A stretch of DNA of 63,186 nt from Gemmatimonadaceae bacterium (GCA_025929535.1 JAICLZ010000018.1:1-63186); one strand, 5' to 3'. Shown: positions 25,681 to 35,023, counted from the stretch's first letter. Made by a program: numbers and translations. The notes: generated by a model from the sequence alone, not told the origin.

Positions 25681-26214
25681 ATGGCACGCCAGCAATCCGA
25701 CTTTCCATCGAACGGCCGCCAAGGTGAACTGCAGGTACAACGTGCGGCGGACATGCCTGCACGGGACGCGGAGCTGCCCGACCTGCCCACACGGGACACC
25801 ACGGTTCGCGAACGATCGCTGGGCGAGCTCTTTCGGGACCTCACCACCGAGACCAGCGCGCTGGTGACAAAGGAAATCGCGCTCGTGAAGGCAGAGGCGC
25901 GCCAGACAGGTGCGACACTCGCGCGCGATGGCGCGAAGATCGGCATCGCCTCCGCCCTCGCGTTCGCAGGGGCATTGGCGCTCACCGCATTCCTCGTCGC
26001 CGGCCTCGGCGATCTGCTGGGCGGCAAATACTGGCTCTCCGCGCTCATCATCGGCGTGCTCTTCTTCGGAATCGGCATGGGGCTCGTCAAGAGCGCGGCG
26101 TCCGACTTGAAGCGTCGCGGCCAATCGGTGAAGCACACGGTGGATACAGTGAAGGACACCGGCACCTGGGCCAAAGAGGAAGCACGGCAGGTCAAGCAGG
26201 AGATCACGAGTTGA
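25681..26214 (+). CDS. Phage-holin-family (holin superfamily III-like) membrane protein
   Basis: 177 residues; CAGGAGG lies ten bases before the ATG. A polar N-terminus (1-45) precedes the family core SLGELFRDLTTETSALVTKE with ALVKAEARQTG, two transmembrane helices (about 87-108 and 117-137), then a charged helical tail. This is the PF07332-type 'putative actinobacterial holin' family, which outside phages is usually a chromosomal membrane protein of unknown role. First gene of a three-gene operon with strong ribosome binding sites. It is not evidence of a prophage. Confidence 0.8.
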   Translation: MARQQSDFPSNGRQGELQVQRAADMPARDAELPDLPTRDTTVRERSLGELFRDLTTETSALVTKEIALVKAEARQTGATLARDGAKIGIASALAFAGALALTAFLVAGLGDLLGGKYWLSALIIGVLFFGIGMGLVKSAASDLKRRGQSVKHTVDTVKDTGTWAKEEARQVKQEITS

Positions 26215-26260
26215 TCGGGCTGTTCAGCCATACCGCACCATGACCGATTCAGGAGGAGCG

Positions 26261-26950
26261 ATGTTCAGACAGGAATCCGGCCGCCTCGGAGCCGACCAGA
26301 ACGAGGGACCCGACGCGGGTTCGTCGCAAGGCGATTCCAATTCCGATGGCCAGACGCAAGGGCAAGGCGGTTTCGTCGACGCCGCCAAGGACAAGATTCA
26401 ACAGTTGGCGAGTCAGGCGCGCGAGACGGCCAGCGGGCAAGCCGAGTCGCGCTTCTCCAGTGGGAAAACCAAGGCGACGCAAACGCTCGGCAGCGTCGCG
26501 CAAACTCTCAAGTCCTCGGGGCAGCAGCTCCGCGATCAGCAGCAGGCCGGAATCGGCAAGTACGCCGACCAGGCCGCGAACAAGATAGAGGAGATCTCGC
26601 ACTACCTCGAAAATGCCTCGTTGAACGATGTGGCGACGCGAGTCGAGAACTTCGCGCGCCGCGAGCCTGCGTTCTTCATCGGAAGCGCGGTCGCGCTGGG
26701 CTTTCTGAGTGCGCGCTTTCTCAAGAGCTCGCAGCGCAATCAGCAGGGGCAGATGCGCATGCGGCAGGGCTTCCAGGGAAGCATGCAGTCGAGCGGCGAC
26801 GAGCAGCGCGCTCAGGGCGCGGGCGATTCGTGGCAGGGTACGGGCGACCGCGACGTGACCTCCGCGCCACGACGCGAGTGGACGACCGTCGGGAACGAGC
26901 GCCCGAGCAATCCGAACGACACCGCCGCCGACAGAATGGGACGAGCCTGA
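26261..26950 (+). CDS. Helical, Gln/Ser-rich single-span membrane protein
   Basis: 229 residues from ATG at 26261, chosen for AGGAGGAG at 26251-26258; an ATG at 26240 lacks one. A low-complexity N-terminus (Gln/Gly/Ser) is followed by a long amphipathic helix (DAAKDKIQQLASQARETASG and following) like DUF883/LEA-type proteins, one hydrophobic helix at about 145-160 (PAFFIGSAVALGFLSARFL) and a Gln-rich tail. No firm family. Its position between the holin-family and DUF3618 proteins suggests a shared envelope or stress role. Confidence 0.7.
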   Translation: MFRQESGRLGADQNEGPDAGSSQGDSNSDGQTQGQGGFVDAAKDKIQQLASQARETASGQAESRFSSGKTKATQTLGSVAQTLKSSGQQLRDQQQAGIGKYADQAANKIEEISHYLENASLNDVATRVENFARREPAFFIGSAVALGFLSARFLKSSQRNQQGQMRMRQGFQGSMQSSGDEQRAQGAGDSWQGTGDRDVTSAPRREWTTVGNERPSNPNDTAADRMGRA

Positions 26951-27027
26951 CCGATGACTGCGACCGCGAGCGACATGGGAGTCGTTCGGGGCCACGACCC
27001 CCGTGGAATCCGAGTAAAGGAGGAGCA

Positions 27028-27948
27028 ATGACCGGAAGCTTCGATACACAATCGTCGGGCAACGACCGATCGTACGGCGGCGGTGACAGAGACATCGATG
27101 AGGACGAGACCGAGATCATCGCGGCCGACATTCGCATCACGCAGGAGCGACTCGGCGACACCGTCGAGGAGATCGGTGAACGGTTCAACCCAACCCGACT
27201 GAAGGAAGAGCTCAAGAGTGACATCCGTGACGCCACAATTGGAAAAGTCGAGAATATGGCCCAACAAACTGCAGAAATGGTGTCCGACGCCCAGCGCTCG
27301 CTCATGCAGTCGATCCGGGAGAATCCGGTCCCGGTCGTCATGGTCGGCATTGGACTCGGCTGGATGATTCTGAATGCGAGCAGGAAGCACACAGGATCCG
27401 ACTCGCAGTACGACGACTCTCAGCGCCGCAGCTCGCGCTCGACGTACGACGACCAGCAGAGCGCGTCGTGGAGCACGATGTACGACGATGAGCAGGGCCG
27501 CGGCTACGACCGGCAGCAGTCGGGAACGATCGATCGCGCGAAGCACAAGGCGAGCGAAGTCGCGGACTCGATGAAAGAGAAAACCTCCAGAATCGCCGAC
27601 AGGGCGCAGCGGAAGGCGAGCGAAGTGGGCGGGCGCGCGGAGGAGATGGCCGGCCGCGTGGCCGATGAAACGCGCGTGCAGACTCGTCGCGTCGAACGGG
27701 CGTTCCAGGACAATCCACTCGTGATTGGCGCCGCCGCACTGGCGCTCGGACTCGCGGCGGGGTTGGCAATTCCGTCCACGGAGAAGGAATCCGAGCTCAT
27801 GGGAGACACGCGAGATGAGCTGGTGGACAAGGTGAAGGACGTGGCCGAAGACACGAAGTCCAAGGTGCAGCAGGTGGCAGAGCGCGTCGTCGATCAGGCG
27901 GAAAGCACTGCCAAGGACGCGGCGCATCAGGTCGGCTTGATGTCCTGA
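27028..27948 (+). CDS. DUF3618 domain protein with LEA/DUF883-like helical tail
   Basis: 306 residues from ATG at 27028 with AAAGGAGGAG just upstream; the open frame extends back only as antisense-like sequence. DUF3618 region about residues 22-110: DIRITQERLGDTVEEIGERF followed by the helix VPVVMVGIGLGWMIL. A Tyr/Ser/Asp-rich linker, then a long alternating Lys/Glu helix (HKASEVADSMKEKTSRIADR), a second hydrophobic helix (PLVIGAAALALGLAAGLAIP) and another amphipathic helix. The repeated 11-residue-like pattern resembles LEA proteins. Last gene of the operon, followed by a strong terminator. Confidence 0.85.
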   Translation: MTGSFDTQSSGNDRSYGGGDRDIDEDETEIIAADIRITQERLGDTVEEIGERFNPTRLKEELKSDIRDATIGKVENMAQQTAEMVSDAQRSLMQSIRENPVPVVMVGIGLGWMILNASRKHTGSDSQYDDSQRRSSRSTYDDQQSASWSTMYDDEQGRGYDRQQSGTIDRAKHKASEVADSMKEKTSRIADRAQRKASEVGGRAEEMAGRVADETRVQTRRVERAFQDNPLVIGAAALALGLAAGLAIPSTEKESELMGDTRDELVDKVKDVAEDTKSKVQQVAERVVDQAESTAKDAAHQVGLMS

Positions 27949-27973
27949 GCCCGCGGCACCACATGGCAACTTG

Positions 27974-28012
27974 AAGGGCCGGAGAGTGTCTCATTGGACA
28001 CCTCCGGCCCTT
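27974..28012 (+). terminator. Rho-independent terminator after the DUF3618 operon
   Basis: An 11-bp stem AAGGGCCGGAG / CTCCGGCCCTT with further inner pairing (GTGTC/GACAC), followed by a short T-run (TTT overlapping the stem end). It lies 25 bases after the stop. Confidence 0.8.
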
Positions 28013-28125
28013 TGCTCGCCACCTCAGCGAAGAGACGGTCCCGTTCGTAATACTCGGTGTGCGCAGGCTCTCGAGGTGCACACACGCTCGAGCTCGTCCT
28101 CTTTTCCGTTCATCACAGGTTTCCC

Positions 28126-30162
28126 GTGGTCAAGAATTTTCGTCTCTTCACGCACGTTCCCCTGGTGCTCGTGCTCGCGAGCGCCGTCGCGTCTGGCGCC
28201 GCTGCGCAGCAGCTCACCAGCGGCATCGATACCGCCAACTTCGATCACTCCGTTCGCCCGCAGGATGATTTCTACCGGTACGTGAACGGGGGATGGCTCA
28301 AGACCGCGCAGATCCCGGCGGACGCTTCCAGCTGGGGCGCATTCCAGGAGCTTCGCGAGAACAGCCGCAATGCCCTGCACCAGCTGTTCGAGGAGGCGAG
28401 CACCTCGAAGGCAAAGCCGCGCAGTCCGGAGCGCCAGGTTGGCGATCTGTACGCGAGCTACATGGACAGCGCTCGCGTCGAGCAGCTCGGCATCGAGCCG
28501 CTCGCGCCCGAGCTCAGGGTGATCGCCTCGCTCGAGAGCGCCGCGGAGCTCCCGTCCACATTCGCCCATTTCGCGCGGCTCGGTATCAATGGTCCGATGG
28601 GCGTGTTCGTGAGCGCGGACGCGAAGCACTCCAACGACAACATCGTGCAGGTGGCGCAGGCCGGACTCGGGCTCCCGGATCGCGACTACTATCTCAAGCG
28701 GGACCCGAAGATGACATCGGCGCGCGCCGCGTACGTCTCGTACATCACGCAGATGCTGACGCTCGCGAAGCAGCCGGATCCCGCGGGCGCGGCCAATCGC
28801 ATTCTCGCGCTCGAGACGGAGATCGCGGAGCCACAGTGGGAACGCGCGCGCAATCGCGATCGAAACGCGACGTACAACAAGATGACGGTTGCGGAGCTCG
28901 CGGCGATGACACCGTCGTACAACTGGAAGAGCTATCTCTCTGCGGCCCGGCTCGGAAAGGCGAGCGACGTGGTGGTGCGGCAGCCGGACTACATCAAGTC
29001 GCTCGATTCGATTTTCGCGAAGACGCCGGTCTCGACGTGGCGCGAGTATCTCACCTTCCATCTGCTCGACGACCTCGCGCCCGAGCTCCCTGCGGCCTTC
29101 GTGCAGGCGCATTTTGCCTTTCACGGCAAGACGCTGAACGGCCAGCAGGAGCTCGCCGCGCGATGGAAGCGCGCCGTGGACGGCACCAACGCCGACCTCG
29201 GCGAGGCCGCGGGCACGCTCTACATCGCCAAGTACTTCAAGCCCGAGGCGAAGGCGCGGATGGACGCGCTCGTGAAGAACATCATCAACGCGTACAAGGT
29301 GGGGATCGACAGCCTCGAGTGGATGAGCCCCGAAACGAAGGCGCAGGCGAAGGAGAAGCTCGCGCACTTCAAGGTGAAGATCGGCGCCCCGGACAAGCCG
29401 CGCGATTACTCCAAGCTCACGATCACGCGCGATGATCTGTTCGGCAACGAGCTCCGCGCACGCGTGTTCCAGTACGAGGACATGGCGTCCAGGCTGGGCA
29501 AGCCGGTGGACAAGGGGCGCTGGGGCATGACCGCGCCCACGGTGAACGCGCAGTACAACTCGATCGCGAACGACATCACCTTCCCCGCGGGAATTCTGCA
29601 GCCGCCGTTCTTCAACGTGAATGCGGACGATGCCGTGAACTACGGCGCGATCGGCGCGGTGATCGGACACGAGATCGGGCACGGCTTCGACGATCAGGGC
29701 CGCAAGTCGGACGGCGAGGGCAATCTGCGCGACTGGTGGACGTCGGCCGATGCGAAGGCGTACGAGGCGCGCACGTCGAAGCTGGGCGCCGAGTACGATG
29801 CGATCAACCCGATCGACGATCTGCACATCAACGGCAAGCTGACGATGGGCGAGAACATCGGGGATCTGAGCGGGCTCGCGCAGGCGTATCGCGCGTACCG
29901 CATCTCGTTGAACGGCAAGGAGGCGCCCGTGATCGACGGGCTCACCGGTGATCAGCGCTTCTTCATCGGCTTCGCGCAGATCTGGCGCGGCAAGATCCGC
30001 GACGACGCGCTGCGCCAGCAGCTGCTCACGAACCCGCACTCGCCGGGCGACTACCGCGCGATGGTGCCGCTCGTCAACAACGATGTGTTCGAGAAGACCT
30101 TCAACGTGCAGCCGGGGGACAAGATGTATCTGCCGCCGGATGAGCGGGTGAAGATCTGGTAG
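28126..30162 (+). CDS. M13 family zinc metallopeptidase (neprilysin/PepO-like), secreted
   Basis: 678 residues from GTG at 28126; the frame is open further upstream but the signal peptide (NFRLFTHVPLVLVLASAVAS) starts here. Peptidase_M13 N-domain begins DFDHSVRPQDDFYRYVNGGW-like, and the catalytic part has NAQYNSIANDITFPAGILQP, zinc site VIGHEIGHGFDDQG (HExxH), ENIGDLSGLAQAY with the third ligand Glu and the conserved Asp, and a closing block with the family's usual spacing. Lacks a membrane anchor, so probably periplasmic. It degrades short peptides. Length is normal for the family. Confidence 0.95.
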   Translation: MVKNFRLFTHVPLVLVLASAVASGAAAQQLTSGIDTANFDHSVRPQDDFYRYVNGGWLKTAQIPADASSWGAFQELRENSRNALHQLFEEASTSKAKPRSPERQVGDLYASYMDSARVEQLGIEPLAPELRVIASLESAAELPSTFAHFARLGINGPMGVFVSADAKHSNDNIVQVAQAGLGLPDRDYYLKRDPKMTSARAAYVSYITQMLTLAKQPDPAGAANRILALETEIAEPQWERARNRDRNATYNKMTVAELAAMTPSYNWKSYLSAARLGKASDVVVRQPDYIKSLDSIFAKTPVSTWREYLTFHLLDDLAPELPAAFVQAHFAFHGKTLNGQQELAARWKRAVDGTNADLGEAAGTLYIAKYFKPEAKARMDALVKNIINAYKVGIDSLEWMSPETKAQAKEKLAHFKVKIGAPDKPRDYSKLTITRDDLFGNELRARVFQYEDMASRLGKPVDKGRWGMTAPTVNAQYNSIANDITFPAGILQPPFFNVNADDAVNYGAIGAVIGHEIGHGFDDQGRKSDGEGNLRDWWTSADAKAYEARTSKLGAEYDAINPIDDLHINGKLTMGENIGDLSGLAQAYRAYRISLNGKEAPVIDGLTGDQRFFIGFAQIWRGKIRDDALRQQLLTNPHSPGDYRAMVPLVNNDVFEKTFNVQPGDKMYLPPDERVKIW

Positions 30163-30195
30163 ACCGCGCCCGGCAGGGCGAGGCAGGCGCTCCCC

Positions 30196-30234
30196 TTGCG
30201 TGGCGATGGGAAGGAGGATAAGCTCCTTCCCATC
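30196..30234 (+). promoter_or_regulatory. padR promoter overlapped by a 12-bp inverted repeat (probable operator)
   Basis: TTGCGT (30196-30201), 17-base spacer, TAAGCT (30219-30224) form a good promoter. A perfect 12-bp inverted repeat, GATGGGAAGGAG (30205-30216) and CTCCTTCCCATC (30223-30234), covers the spacer, -10 and predicted start. Its centre (30219.5) falls on the -10. This geometry fits autorepression by the PadR protein encoded 18 bases downstream. Confidence 0.65.
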
Positions 30235-30251
30235 ACTGCACGGCGGAGACG

Positions 30252-30602
30252 ATGGCTGACATCGATGTTGGACTCATGCGCGGCACGCTCGACCTGCTGA
30301 TCCTCAAGGCGCTCACCTGGGGGCCGCGACACGGCTACGGAGTGGTCGACTGGATCGAGCAGGCCACGGGCGAGGCGCTCCTCGTGGGCGAGGGAACGCT
30401 CTACCCTGCCCTGCACCGGCTCGAGGCACAGGGATGGATCGAGGCCGAGTGGGGCCTCTCCGAGAACAACCGTCACGCGAAGTTCTACAGGCTCACGGCC
30501 ACCGGACGCGCACAGCTGCGCACCGGGCTGTCGGCGTGGCAGCAATTCGTGGAGGCTGCCTCCCGCGCCCTCCACACCACGGCAACGCCACGCACGGCAT
30601 GA
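30252..30602 (+). CDS. PadR family transcriptional regulator
   Basis: 116 residues. PadR winged helix: LMRGTLDLLILKALTWGPRH, GYGVVDWIEQATGE, LYPALHRLEAQGWIEAEWG and KFYRLTATGRAQL. PadR proteins repress nearby genes as dimers; this group is typically paired with ADOP permeases in acidobacteria and Gemmatimonadota. The stop overlaps the permease ATG (ATGA). An inverted repeat sits on its promoter. Confidence 0.93.
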   Translation: MADIDVGLMRGTLDLLILKALTWGPRHGYGVVDWIEQATGEALLVGEGTLYPALHRLEAQGWIEAEWGLSENNRHAKFYRLTATGRAQLRTGLSAWQQFVEAASRALHTTATPRTA

Positions 30603-33340
30603 GCGAGCGCGGTGATTGGACCCGGGTCTTCCGCCTGGGCGTTGGCGCGAAGCACATCGAGCGCGACATCGATCAGGAGCTCGAATTTCACATCGCCATG
30701 CGCACGCAGAGGCTCGTCGCCGCAGGACTCGCACCCGAAGCCGCGCGCGCGAAAGCGCTCGAGTGCTTCGGCGACCTGCGCACCGTTCGCGACAGCTGCC
30801 TCGACATCGATCATCAACGGGAGCGCACCATGCGTCGCACCAACCACGTGAGCAATCTTCGGCAGGACATCGCATACGCGCTGCGCTCGATGCGGCAGAA
30901 CCTGGGATTCACGGCCGTGGTGCTGCTCACGCTTGCGCTCGGCATCGGCGCGAACACCTCCACGTTCACGCTGATCGACGCGCTGGTACTACGGCCGCTC
31001 CCCGTGCCGCATCCCGAGCGGCTCGTCACGATCGGCAATCCGGCGCGCACCGGCGGTCTGTCCGAGGGAACGCCGCGCAACGACATCGTCTCCTATCCCG
31101 TGTTCGCCGATGTGCGCGCGCAGAGCAAGCTGCTGAGCGGCATCTACGCGACGGGACGAGCGAGTCGTCTCGACATGCTGGCGGACGATGCGCAGAAGGA
31201 GCCCGAGCATCCACGCGGGCGCTACGTCTCGGCGAATTTCTTCTCCGTGCTGCAGGTGCCGACGGCGCTGGGCCGAACGTTTGCCTCCGATGAGGATCGC
31301 GCTCCGGGTGGTGCGCCCGTCATCGTCATCAGCCATGCCTACTGGCTGACTCGCTTCGGCGGTGATCGATCGGTCATCGGACGCTCCGTTCGGTTGAACG
31401 GTGTGCCGCTCACGATCATCGGTGTCACTCCGAGTTGGTTCACCGGCGATATCGTGGGCCAGCGCAACGACGTGTGGATCCCGATCATGGAGCAACCCGC
31501 GCTGATGCCCAACTCGCCGGCGCTCACGGATCGCAACACCAGCTGGATTCTCATGATGGGGCGCCTCGCGCCTGGCGCGACGGTGGCGCAGGCGCGGAGC
31601 GAGCTGACGACACTCGAGAACCGGTCATTGATCGAGAACGCGAAAGGGAACGAGCGAGTGAGCGTCGAGAACAACGTGCGCGAGACGCCGCCGCAGGTGG
31701 AACCGGGCGCGCGCGGCTTCTCGTACTACCGGCACCTGCTCGCAGGACCGCTGTTCATTCTCATGGCAGCCGTCGTGATCGTGCTGCTCATCGTCTGCGC
31801 GAACCTCGCGAACCTGATGCTCGCGCGCGCATCCGCGCGCGGCCGCGAGATGAGCGTGCGCATGGCGCTCGGCGCCAATCGCGCCCGACTGGTCCAGCAG
31901 CTGCTCACGGAGAGCCTCATGCTCGCGCTGGCCGGTGGTACGCTGGGCGTGCTCCTCGCGATCTGGGGGAGCTCGGCTCTGATCGCGTTGACCGGCGGTG
32001 CGCAGGTGGAAGCGAAGCTCGACGCGCGTGTGCTCGGGTTCACAGCGGCACTGTCGCTCGCAACGGCGCTTCTCTTCGGTCTCGTGCCCGCTCTGCGCGG
32101 CACGCGCGTCGAGCTGGCCGCGGCACTGCGTGCGCAGGGCCGCGGCGTGTCGAACGCGGAGCGCGGCACCGGCAAATTCGGATTGGGGAAGATGCTGGTC
32201 GTGGCGCAGGTCGCACTCTCCGTGCTGCTCCTGGTGGGCACCGGGATGCTCGTGCGCAGCATGCAACGCCTCCAGACCACCGACATCGGCGTCGCACGCG
32301 ATCGACTGGTACTCGTCGAGGTCGATGCGGAGCGCGCGGGCTACAAGGGCGCTCGCTTACTGAATCTCATGAGGCAGCTGATCGCGAGGGCGAACGAGAC
32401 GCCGGGAGTGGCCGCTGCCACGCTCTCGGAGAACGGGATCTTCTCGGGTACCGAATCGGGGACCAACGTGCGAGTCGAAGGCTTCACCGCGCAAACGGAT
32501 GCCGACAGCAACCTCGCGTACGACGATGTCGCGCCTGGCTACTTTCACACGGTTGGCGCTCGTATCATCCAGGGACGAGACTTCGAGGCGCGCGACAACG
32601 AATCGGGAGCCAAGGTCGCCGTGCTGAACCAGACCGCGGCGCGGTTTTTCTTCCCTCGTGGTGGGGCGCTCGGCGCACACATCTCCTCGGACAGCTCGAC
32701 TTACGAGATCGTCGGTGTAGCCGCGGACGTCGAGGAACAGGATCTACGTGCACAGCCCTCGCGGCGTCTCTATGTCTCCTCGTTTCAGATTCCGGAGACT
32801 CCGGGGCATTTTTCCCTCGAGGTGCGCACCGCCGGAGATCCAAACGCGTTGGGCGAGTCGCTACGGCGCTCGCTCGCGACCGTGGATCCGTCGCTGTCAC
32901 TGCACGTCGAATCGCTCACCGATCTCATCCAGGAATCGATCTCGCAGGACAAGCTCGTCGCCCGCGTCGTGAGCGTGTTCGGCATTCTCGCGCTCGCACT
33001 GGCCGCGCTCGGCCTCTACGGTGTGATGACGTACGCGACCACGCGGCGCACGAGCGAGTTCGGGCTCCGCATGGCGCTCGGCGCAGACCCCGGGAGCGTG
33101 CTGCGGCTCGTGCTCGGCGAGGCGATGCTTCTCGTTGCGGGCGGCGTGATGGTGGGGATGCCGGCGGCGCTCGGCGCGATGCAGCTGGTCAGGCACCAGC
33201 TCTACGAGATCGGGCTGCTCGACTGGCCGTCCATCTTCGTCGCGCTGCTCGTGCTCAGCGCCAGCGCTGCGCTCGCTGGCTACGTGCCCGCGCGGCGGGC
33301 CGCACGCGTGGGTCCGCTCGTGGCGTTGCAAGACGCATAG
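30599..33340 (+). CDS. ADOP-family MacB-like ABC transporter permease
   Basis: 913 residues from ATG at 30599, coupled to padR. N-terminal permease-prefix domain (DQELEFHIAMRTQRLVAAGL), then two MacB periplasmic-core/FtsX modules: TM1 with TLALGIGANTSTFTLIDALV, core domain, FtsX helices near 370-480 (LANLMLARASARGREMSVRM), and a second module ending with RRTSEFGLRMALGADPGSVL and the final helices. No ATPase domain in the protein or nearby, as expected for these 'orphan' permeases. Probably exports or releases envelope substrates; PadR-controlled. Confidence 0.93.
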   Translation: MSERGDWTRVFRLGVGAKHIERDIDQELEFHIAMRTQRLVAAGLAPEAARAKALECFGDLRTVRDSCLDIDHQRERTMRRTNHVSNLRQDIAYALRSMRQNLGFTAVVLLTLALGIGANTSTFTLIDALVLRPLPVPHPERLVTIGNPARTGGLSEGTPRNDIVSYPVFADVRAQSKLLSGIYATGRASRLDMLADDAQKEPEHPRGRYVSANFFSVLQVPTALGRTFASDEDRAPGGAPVIVISHAYWLTRFGGDRSVIGRSVRLNGVPLTIIGVTPSWFTGDIVGQRNDVWIPIMEQPALMPNSPALTDRNTSWILMMGRLAPGATVAQARSELTTLENRSLIENAKGNERVSVENNVRETPPQVEPGARGFSYYRHLLAGPLFILMAAVVIVLLIVCANLANLMLARASARGREMSVRMALGANRARLVQQLLTESLMLALAGGTLGVLLAIWGSSALIALTGGAQVEAKLDARVLGFTAALSLATALLFGLVPALRGTRVELAAALRAQGRGVSNAERGTGKFGLGKMLVVAQVALSVLLLVGTGMLVRSMQRLQTTDIGVARDRLVLVEVDAERAGYKGARLLNLMRQLIARANETPGVAAATLSENGIFSGTESGTNVRVEGFTAQTDADSNLAYDDVAPGYFHTVGARIIQGRDFEARDNESGAKVAVLNQTAARFFFPRGGALGAHISSDSSTYEIVGVAADVEEQDLRAQPSRRLYVSSFQIPETPGHFSLEVRTAGDPNALGESLRRSLATVDPSLSLHVESLTDLIQESISQDKLVARVVSVFGILALALAALGLYGVMTYATTRRTSEFGLRMALGADPGSVLRLVLGEAMLLVAGGVMVGMPAALGAMQLVRHQLYEIGLLDWPSIFVALLVLSASAALAGYVPARRAARVGPLVALQDA

Positions 33341-33366
33341 AAGCCCGTCGTCGACTTTGCCCGTGC

Positions 33367-33411
33367 CGTACAGGTGCCGGCGCTCGCCGGCCGAGCGATA
33401 TTGCCTGTACG
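33367..33411 (+). repeat. Nested inverted repeat after the ADOP permease
   Basis: Outer arms CGTACAGG (33367-33374) and CCTGTACG (33404-33411) flank an inner GCCGGC-GCTC-GCCGGC hairpin (33376-33391). The element lies 27 bases after the permease stop and 26 bases before the next ATG. It may be a terminator without T-run or an operator for the small gene. Confidence 0.55.
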
Positions 33412-33436
33412 AGTGTCTGGCGCAAAGGAGACGAAC

Positions 33437-33637
33437 ATGGCGGGTCGCACATATCGCATGCGCGCGGGGCTGTCCGAGCACGACATGCAGCGCGCGGAAG
33501 AGGGCAAGTGCTACCGGGCGGAGCCATCGGAAGACAAGTTCGGGCACAAGACCGATCTGCTCGATCTTCTCGAGGATGACGGCACGCCGGTGGCGATCTT
33601 CGTTCCCCGAGCACACGTCGAGGTGTGCAATGAGTGA
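33437..33637 (+). CDS. Small acidic protein, unknown
   Basis: 66 residues from ATG at 33437 with AAAGGAG at 33424-33430. Sequence features: GRTYRMRAGLSEHDMQRAEE, two cysteines (GKCYR, VEVCNE) and an acidic centre (DLLDLLEDDGTPVAIFVPR). No family recognised. The strong ribosome binding site supports it as a real gene. Confidence 0.6.
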   Translation: MAGRTYRMRAGLSEHDMQRAEEGKCYRAEPSEDKFGHKTDLLDLLEDDGTPVAIFVPRAHVEVCNE

Positions 33638-33685
33638 GCATTGCAGGCGTCGAGTGACGCGCACCTTGGCTCACAGACGGGCGCC

Positions 33686-34168
33686 ATGACGACAGAAGAT
33701 CCACTCCGCCAGCAGCTCGCGCGCTTCATCGACTTCGGCGAAGCGCATGTCACCTCCGACGCGGCATTCGCGGAGCTCGAGCTCTCGCTGCAGGGAAAGC
33801 GAGCGCGGGGGCTGCCGCACTCGCCGTGGGAGCTGCTCGAGCACATGCGCATCACGCAGCACGACATTCTCGACTTCTGTGTGAATCCGAAGTACGAGGA
33901 GGTGGACTGGCCAAAGGACTATTGGCCGAACGCCGCTGCACCGCCGGCCGCCGACTCGTGGGCGAAGAGCGTGGCCGAATTCCGGAAGGATCGCGAGGCG
34001 CTCCGGCAGCTCGCCACCGATTCGCGCATCGATCTCTACGCGAAAATACCGCATGGTGATGGACAGACCTGTCTGCGCGAGCTGATTCTCGCCCAGGACC
34101 ACCTCTCGTATCACACGGGCCAGCTGGTGCTCGTTCGACAGGCGCTCGGCGCATGGCCGGCGAAATAG
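33686..34168 (+). CDS. DinB-family protein (putative metal-dependent thiol transferase)
   Basis: 160 residues from ATG at 33686. Four-helix DinB/YfiT-like bundle with the metal-binding histidines in LLEHMRITQHD and QDHLSYHTGQLVLVR. Family members include bacillithiol or mycothiol transferases and proteins of unknown activity. The 3' end overlaps the DUF2071 gene by 16 bases, suggesting co-translation. Confidence 0.8.
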   Translation: MTTEDPLRQQLARFIDFGEAHVTSDAAFAELELSLQGKRARGLPHSPWELLEHMRITQHDILDFCVNPKYEEVDWPKDYWPNAAAPPAADSWAKSVAEFRKDREALRQLATDSRIDLYAKIPHGDGQTCLRELILAQDHLSYHTGQLVLVRQALGAWPAK

Positions 34169-34953
34169 CGAATGACGGTGTAACGTCCGAGCCGAAGCGC
34201 CGCGCCTTTCTGAGGGCCGAGTGGCGCTATCTCGTGATGCTCAACTACGCTGTCGACCCGGCGGTGCTGCACGCGCTCGTGCCGAGGCATACGGTGCTCG
34301 ATCCGTGGAATGGACGGGCGATCGCGAGCATGGTCGGCTTTCGCTTTCTTCGCACGCGCGTTCTGGGTGCTCCGATTCCCCTGCACATCAACTTCGAGGA
34401 GGTGAATCTGCGTTTTTACGTGCGGCACACCACACCGGACGGCGAGGTACGGCGCGGAGTGGTGTTCGTGCGCGAGCTCGTGCCGAAGAGCGCGATTGCG
34501 ATAGTGGCGCGTCTCGCCTACAACGAGCCGTATTGGGCGGTGCCGATGCGGAGCACGGTCCCGCCCCTGCCGGTAGAGGAGCCGGGACACGTGTCGTACG
34601 AGTGGCGCACGGGATCACGCTGGCAGCACGTGTCGGCCACGACGAATGGCAATGCTGCACTACCAGCCGAGGCGTCGGAGGAGTCGTTCATCACCGAGCA
34701 CTTCTGGGGCTACACGCGCCAGCGCGATGGCGCGACGATCGAGTACGAGGTGAGGCACCCGCGCTGGCGCGTGTGGGCGGCGCGCGAGCCATCGCTCGAT
34801 GCGGACGTGCCGCGTCTCTACGGCTCCTCGTTCGCGCGCGCACTGTCGGCCACGCCGATATCGGCGTTCATTGCGGAAGGATCGCCCGTGACGGTGTACC
34901 GTCCGCGCCGCCTCGGAGCGCAATCCGCCGCGGAGCGCCCGTCACGCTTGTGA
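34153..34953 (+). CDS. DUF2071 (YqjF-like) protein
   Basis: 266 residues. Family blocks: AFLRAEWRYLVMLNYAVDP, DPWNGRAIASMVGFRFLRT, INFEEVNLRFYVRHTTPDGE, VFVRELVPKSAIAIVARLAY and a late WGYTRQRDGATIEYEVRHP. An acetoacetate-decarboxylase-like fold of unknown function; catalytic lysine not assignable. It starts inside the DinB gene's last codons. Confidence 0.85.
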   Translation: MAGEIANDGVTSEPKRRAFLRAEWRYLVMLNYAVDPAVLHALVPRHTVLDPWNGRAIASMVGFRFLRTRVLGAPIPLHINFEEVNLRFYVRHTTPDGEVRRGVVFVRELVPKSAIAIVARLAYNEPYWAVPMRSTVPPLPVEEPGHVSYEWRTGSRWQHVSATTNGNAALPAEASEESFITEHFWGYTRQRDGATIEYEVRHPRWRVWAAREPSLDADVPRLYGSSFARALSATPISAFIAEGSPVTVYRPRRLGAQSAAERPSRL

Positions 34954-35023
34954 GGACGAGGTACGCTCGCTCTGTTTCCAGCAGTTCCGCAGTGCCCGTC
35001 GCCTCCTACCCTGCCGGCCTCCG

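Noticed and set aside
25681..26214. Prophage remnant indicated by the holin-family gene
   Set aside because: No other phage genes nearby; this family is often chromosomal in non-phage contexts.
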